In this document: piece after piece, positions 62,664-64,000 of the stretch
Layout of the letters: every line of letters starts with the position of its first letter
How positions within the stretch are numbered: position 1 is the stretch's first letter
DNA from: JAWKTV01 sp041398905
GTDB lineage: Bacteria > Planctomycetota > Planctomycetia > Planctomycetales > Planctomycetaceae
Assembly: GCA_041398905.1 (NCBI GenBank)
Contig: JAWKTV010000011.1
Location: 124,001 to 188,000, forward strand
Direction of reading: 5' to 3'
DNA length: 64,000 nt
Notes under the pieces: model-generated
Told to the model about the DNA's origin: nothing
What the model saw: the letters and a program-made list of their open reading frames with translations, nothing else
Database searches by the model: none
Translations under genes and position numbers: made by a program

Positions 62664-64000
62664 ATGCAATTCTTTCGCCTGGGACTGCTGCTGGTCGTGG
62701 TCTGCTCGACGATGGCGGATGGTGCCGAGGATCGTCCGGGGGGTGACGCGGCTCGGGCTGCGATGCGACGCGCGGTCGATTTCTTTCGCACCCGTTGCTC
62801 CGCGCATGGAGGCTACGTCTACCGCGTCAGCAGTGACGGACGTTACCGCGAAGGCGAAGAGGCGGTCGGCCCCGACACCGCCTGGATCGAGCCGCCCGGC
62901 ACACCGGCCGTGGGGCGGGCATACCTTGATGCCTGGCGGTTGACCCGTGATGAGTTTCTGCTGCAAGCCGCGCGTGAGACGGCGCAGGCGTTGCTCCAGG
63001 GGCAACTGACATCCGGCGGCTGGAGCAACGAGATTGAATTCGCGCCAGAGGAGCGGGCGAAGCATGCCTACCGGGTCGACCATCATCCGGGCAATGACGT
63101 CGGCCGGCTCCGAAGGTCGACAACCTTTGACGATGACAAGTCGCAAAGCGCGGCCCGCTTCCTGATGGAACTCGATGAAGCGCTGAAGTTCCAGGATGCG
63201 GAGCTGCACGAAGCGTCGCGATTCGCGCTCGACGCGTTCGTCGAAGCACAGTACCCGAATGGTGCCTGGCCGCAACAGTTTGTTGGACAGCACCAGAGCA
63301 ATGCGAGCACCTCGCAAGTTGTGAGCGCCGCGCAAGCCGCAAACTACCCAGCCGAGTGGCCCCGCGAGTTTCCCGCTGTCAAGTACTCCATGCTGTACAC
63401 GCTGAATGACGGGTTGATGAGTGACATGCTGGCGTTGATGTTCGACGCGGCCGACGTGTATCAGGAGGATCGCTATCGACAGGCCGCGATTCGCGGGGCC
63501 GACTTTCTGCTGCTCGCGCAGATGCCGGACCCGCAGCCGGGGTGGGCGCAGCAGTACAACGAGTCGATGCACCCGGCTTGGGCCCGCAAGTTTGAGCCCC
63601 CCGCCCTCAGCGGGAGCGAGTCCCAAGGGGTGATGCGGACCCTGATGGAGGCTTACCTGCGGACTGGCGATCCCCGCTACATCGCCACGCTGCCCAAAGC
63701 GATCGACTACTACCGCAAGTCGCTGCTCGACGATGGTCAGCTCGCGCGGTTCTACGAGCTGCGCACCAACCGGCCGCTGTACTTCACCCGCGAGTACCGG
63801 TTGACCTACGACGACTCGGACCTGCCGACGCATTATGCGTTCGTCGTCGGCTCGGGACTCGACGCCATCGCACGGCAACTTGACGAGGTCCGGGCGGCGA
63901 GCGTGCCCGTGGCGAGGACAGAGCCGGGGCGGCGTCCGCCGCATCTGTCGAGCAAGCTCGCGGAGACCGCGACAACCTTGATCGAGACGCTTGATGAGCC
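62664..64000 (+). CDS. secreted pectate lyase, PL10-like (3' truncated by window)
   Basis: An open frame without a stop runs from ATG 62664 to the window edge, 445 codons so far. A signal peptide (FFRLGLLLVVVCSTMADGA) is followed by an (alpha/alpha) toroid typical of pectic acid lyase family 10: GGWSNEIEF, DDDKSQSAARFLMELDEAL, QYPNGAWPQQF, NDGLMSDMLALMFDAADVY, PGWAQQYNESMHPAWARKF, then LSGSESQGVMRTLMEAYLRT. PL10 enzymes cleave polygalacturonate by beta-elimination with calcium. This gene implies use of pectin-like polymers. The opposite-strand long open frame over it is a shadow. Confidence 0.85.
   Translation, partial: MQFFRLGLLLVVVCSTMADGAEDRPGGDAARAAMRRAVDFFRTRCSAHGGYVYRVSSDGRYREGEEAVGPDTAWIEPPGTPAVGRAYLDAWRLTRDEFLLQAARETAQALLQGQLTSGGWSNEIEFAPEERAKHAYRVDHHPGNDVGRLRRSTTFDDDKSQSAARFLMELDEALKFQDAELHEASRFALDAFVEAQYPNGAWPQQFVGQHQSNASTSQVVSAAQAANYPAEWPREFPAVKYSMLYTLNDGLMSDMLALMFDAADVYQEDRYRQAAIRGADFLLLAQMPDPQPGWAQQYNESMHPAWARKFEPPALSGSESQGVMRTLMEAYLRTGDPRYIATLPKAIDYYRKSLLDDGQLARFYELRTNRPLYFTREYRLTYDDSDLPTHYAFVVGSGLDAIARQLDEVRAASVPVARTEPGRRPPHLSSKLAETATTLIETLDE

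Noticed and set aside
62637..63944. 435-codon minus frame at the window end
   Set aside because: It is the complement of the pectate lyase, whose plus frame is open to the window edge and motif-rich.

Overview
The window is GC-rich bacterial chromosome that reads as a planctomycete, most likely class Planctomycetia. The signs are a Tat-exported DUF1501 protein, several FHA proteins, a Hanks-type kinase with a multi-helix membrane tail, PQQ-type beta-propeller proteins, large secreted TPR and VWA proteins ending in Gly-rich tracts, an rplY-pth pair, and mraZ outside a division cluster. This placement rests on gene content and remembered families, not on a database search. No phage, insertion sequence, CRISPR array or rRNA operon was seen. 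The single tRNA found is tRNA-Arg(ACG).

Layout. 0-7.4 kb: end of a type II secretion/type IV pilus ATPase with degenerate catalytic motifs, a small membrane protein, an FHA protein, a thioredoxin-fold protein, a TatD-like hydrolase, a lipid kinase, tRNA-Arg and a secreted unknown. 7.6-14.8 kb: UvrD/PcrA-type helicase, SDR oxidoreductase, beta-propeller protein, rplY, pth and a membrane protein. 15-19.5 kb: a membrane-anchored Ser/Thr kinase, a Uma2 nuclease, a tandem FHA-like protein and a membrane-anchored coiled-coil protein, all on the minus strand. 19.9-25.3 kb: histidine kinase, AroH chorismate mutase, membrane protein, a cysteine-desulfurase-like PLP enzyme lacking the expected Cys, and a Tat-exported esterase. 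25.4-32.1 kb: purF, an unknown, mraZ with its operator, and two glycosyltransferases. 32.1-40.5 kb: a very large secreted VWA/STN/Gly-rich/TPR/DUF2135-like protein (probably one gene, broken in this sequence), DUF1501, rsgA, another FHA protein and a small conserved protein. 40.8-50.5 kb: gpsA, SGNH hydrolase, thioredoxin lipoprotein, stand-alone LigD-type phosphoesterase domain, metalloprotease and two TPR proteins. 50.7-54.9 kb: a complete RbsB/RbsC/RbsA-type sugar ABC importer. 55-64 kb: molybdenum-carrier-like protein, a small HicB-like protein, a double zinc-ribbon membrane protein, a giant beta-propeller protein and a pectate lyase that runs off the end.

The dominant technical signal is about thirty single- or double-base frameshifts, including in genes normally essential (rplY, pth, purF). 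Most sit in short homopolymers or simple dinucleotides, and some are compensated within one gene. They look like consensus errors rather than gene decay, so about fifteen genes here are given as reconstructed spans across frames.

No clearly new multi-gene system was found. The best candidates for follow-up are the giant VWA/STN/DUF2135-like secreted protein, the ATPase-like GspE with degenerate motifs, the kinase-FHA-coiled-coil cluster, the metalloprotease with an altered zinc motif, and the PLP enzyme lacking its catalytic Cys.
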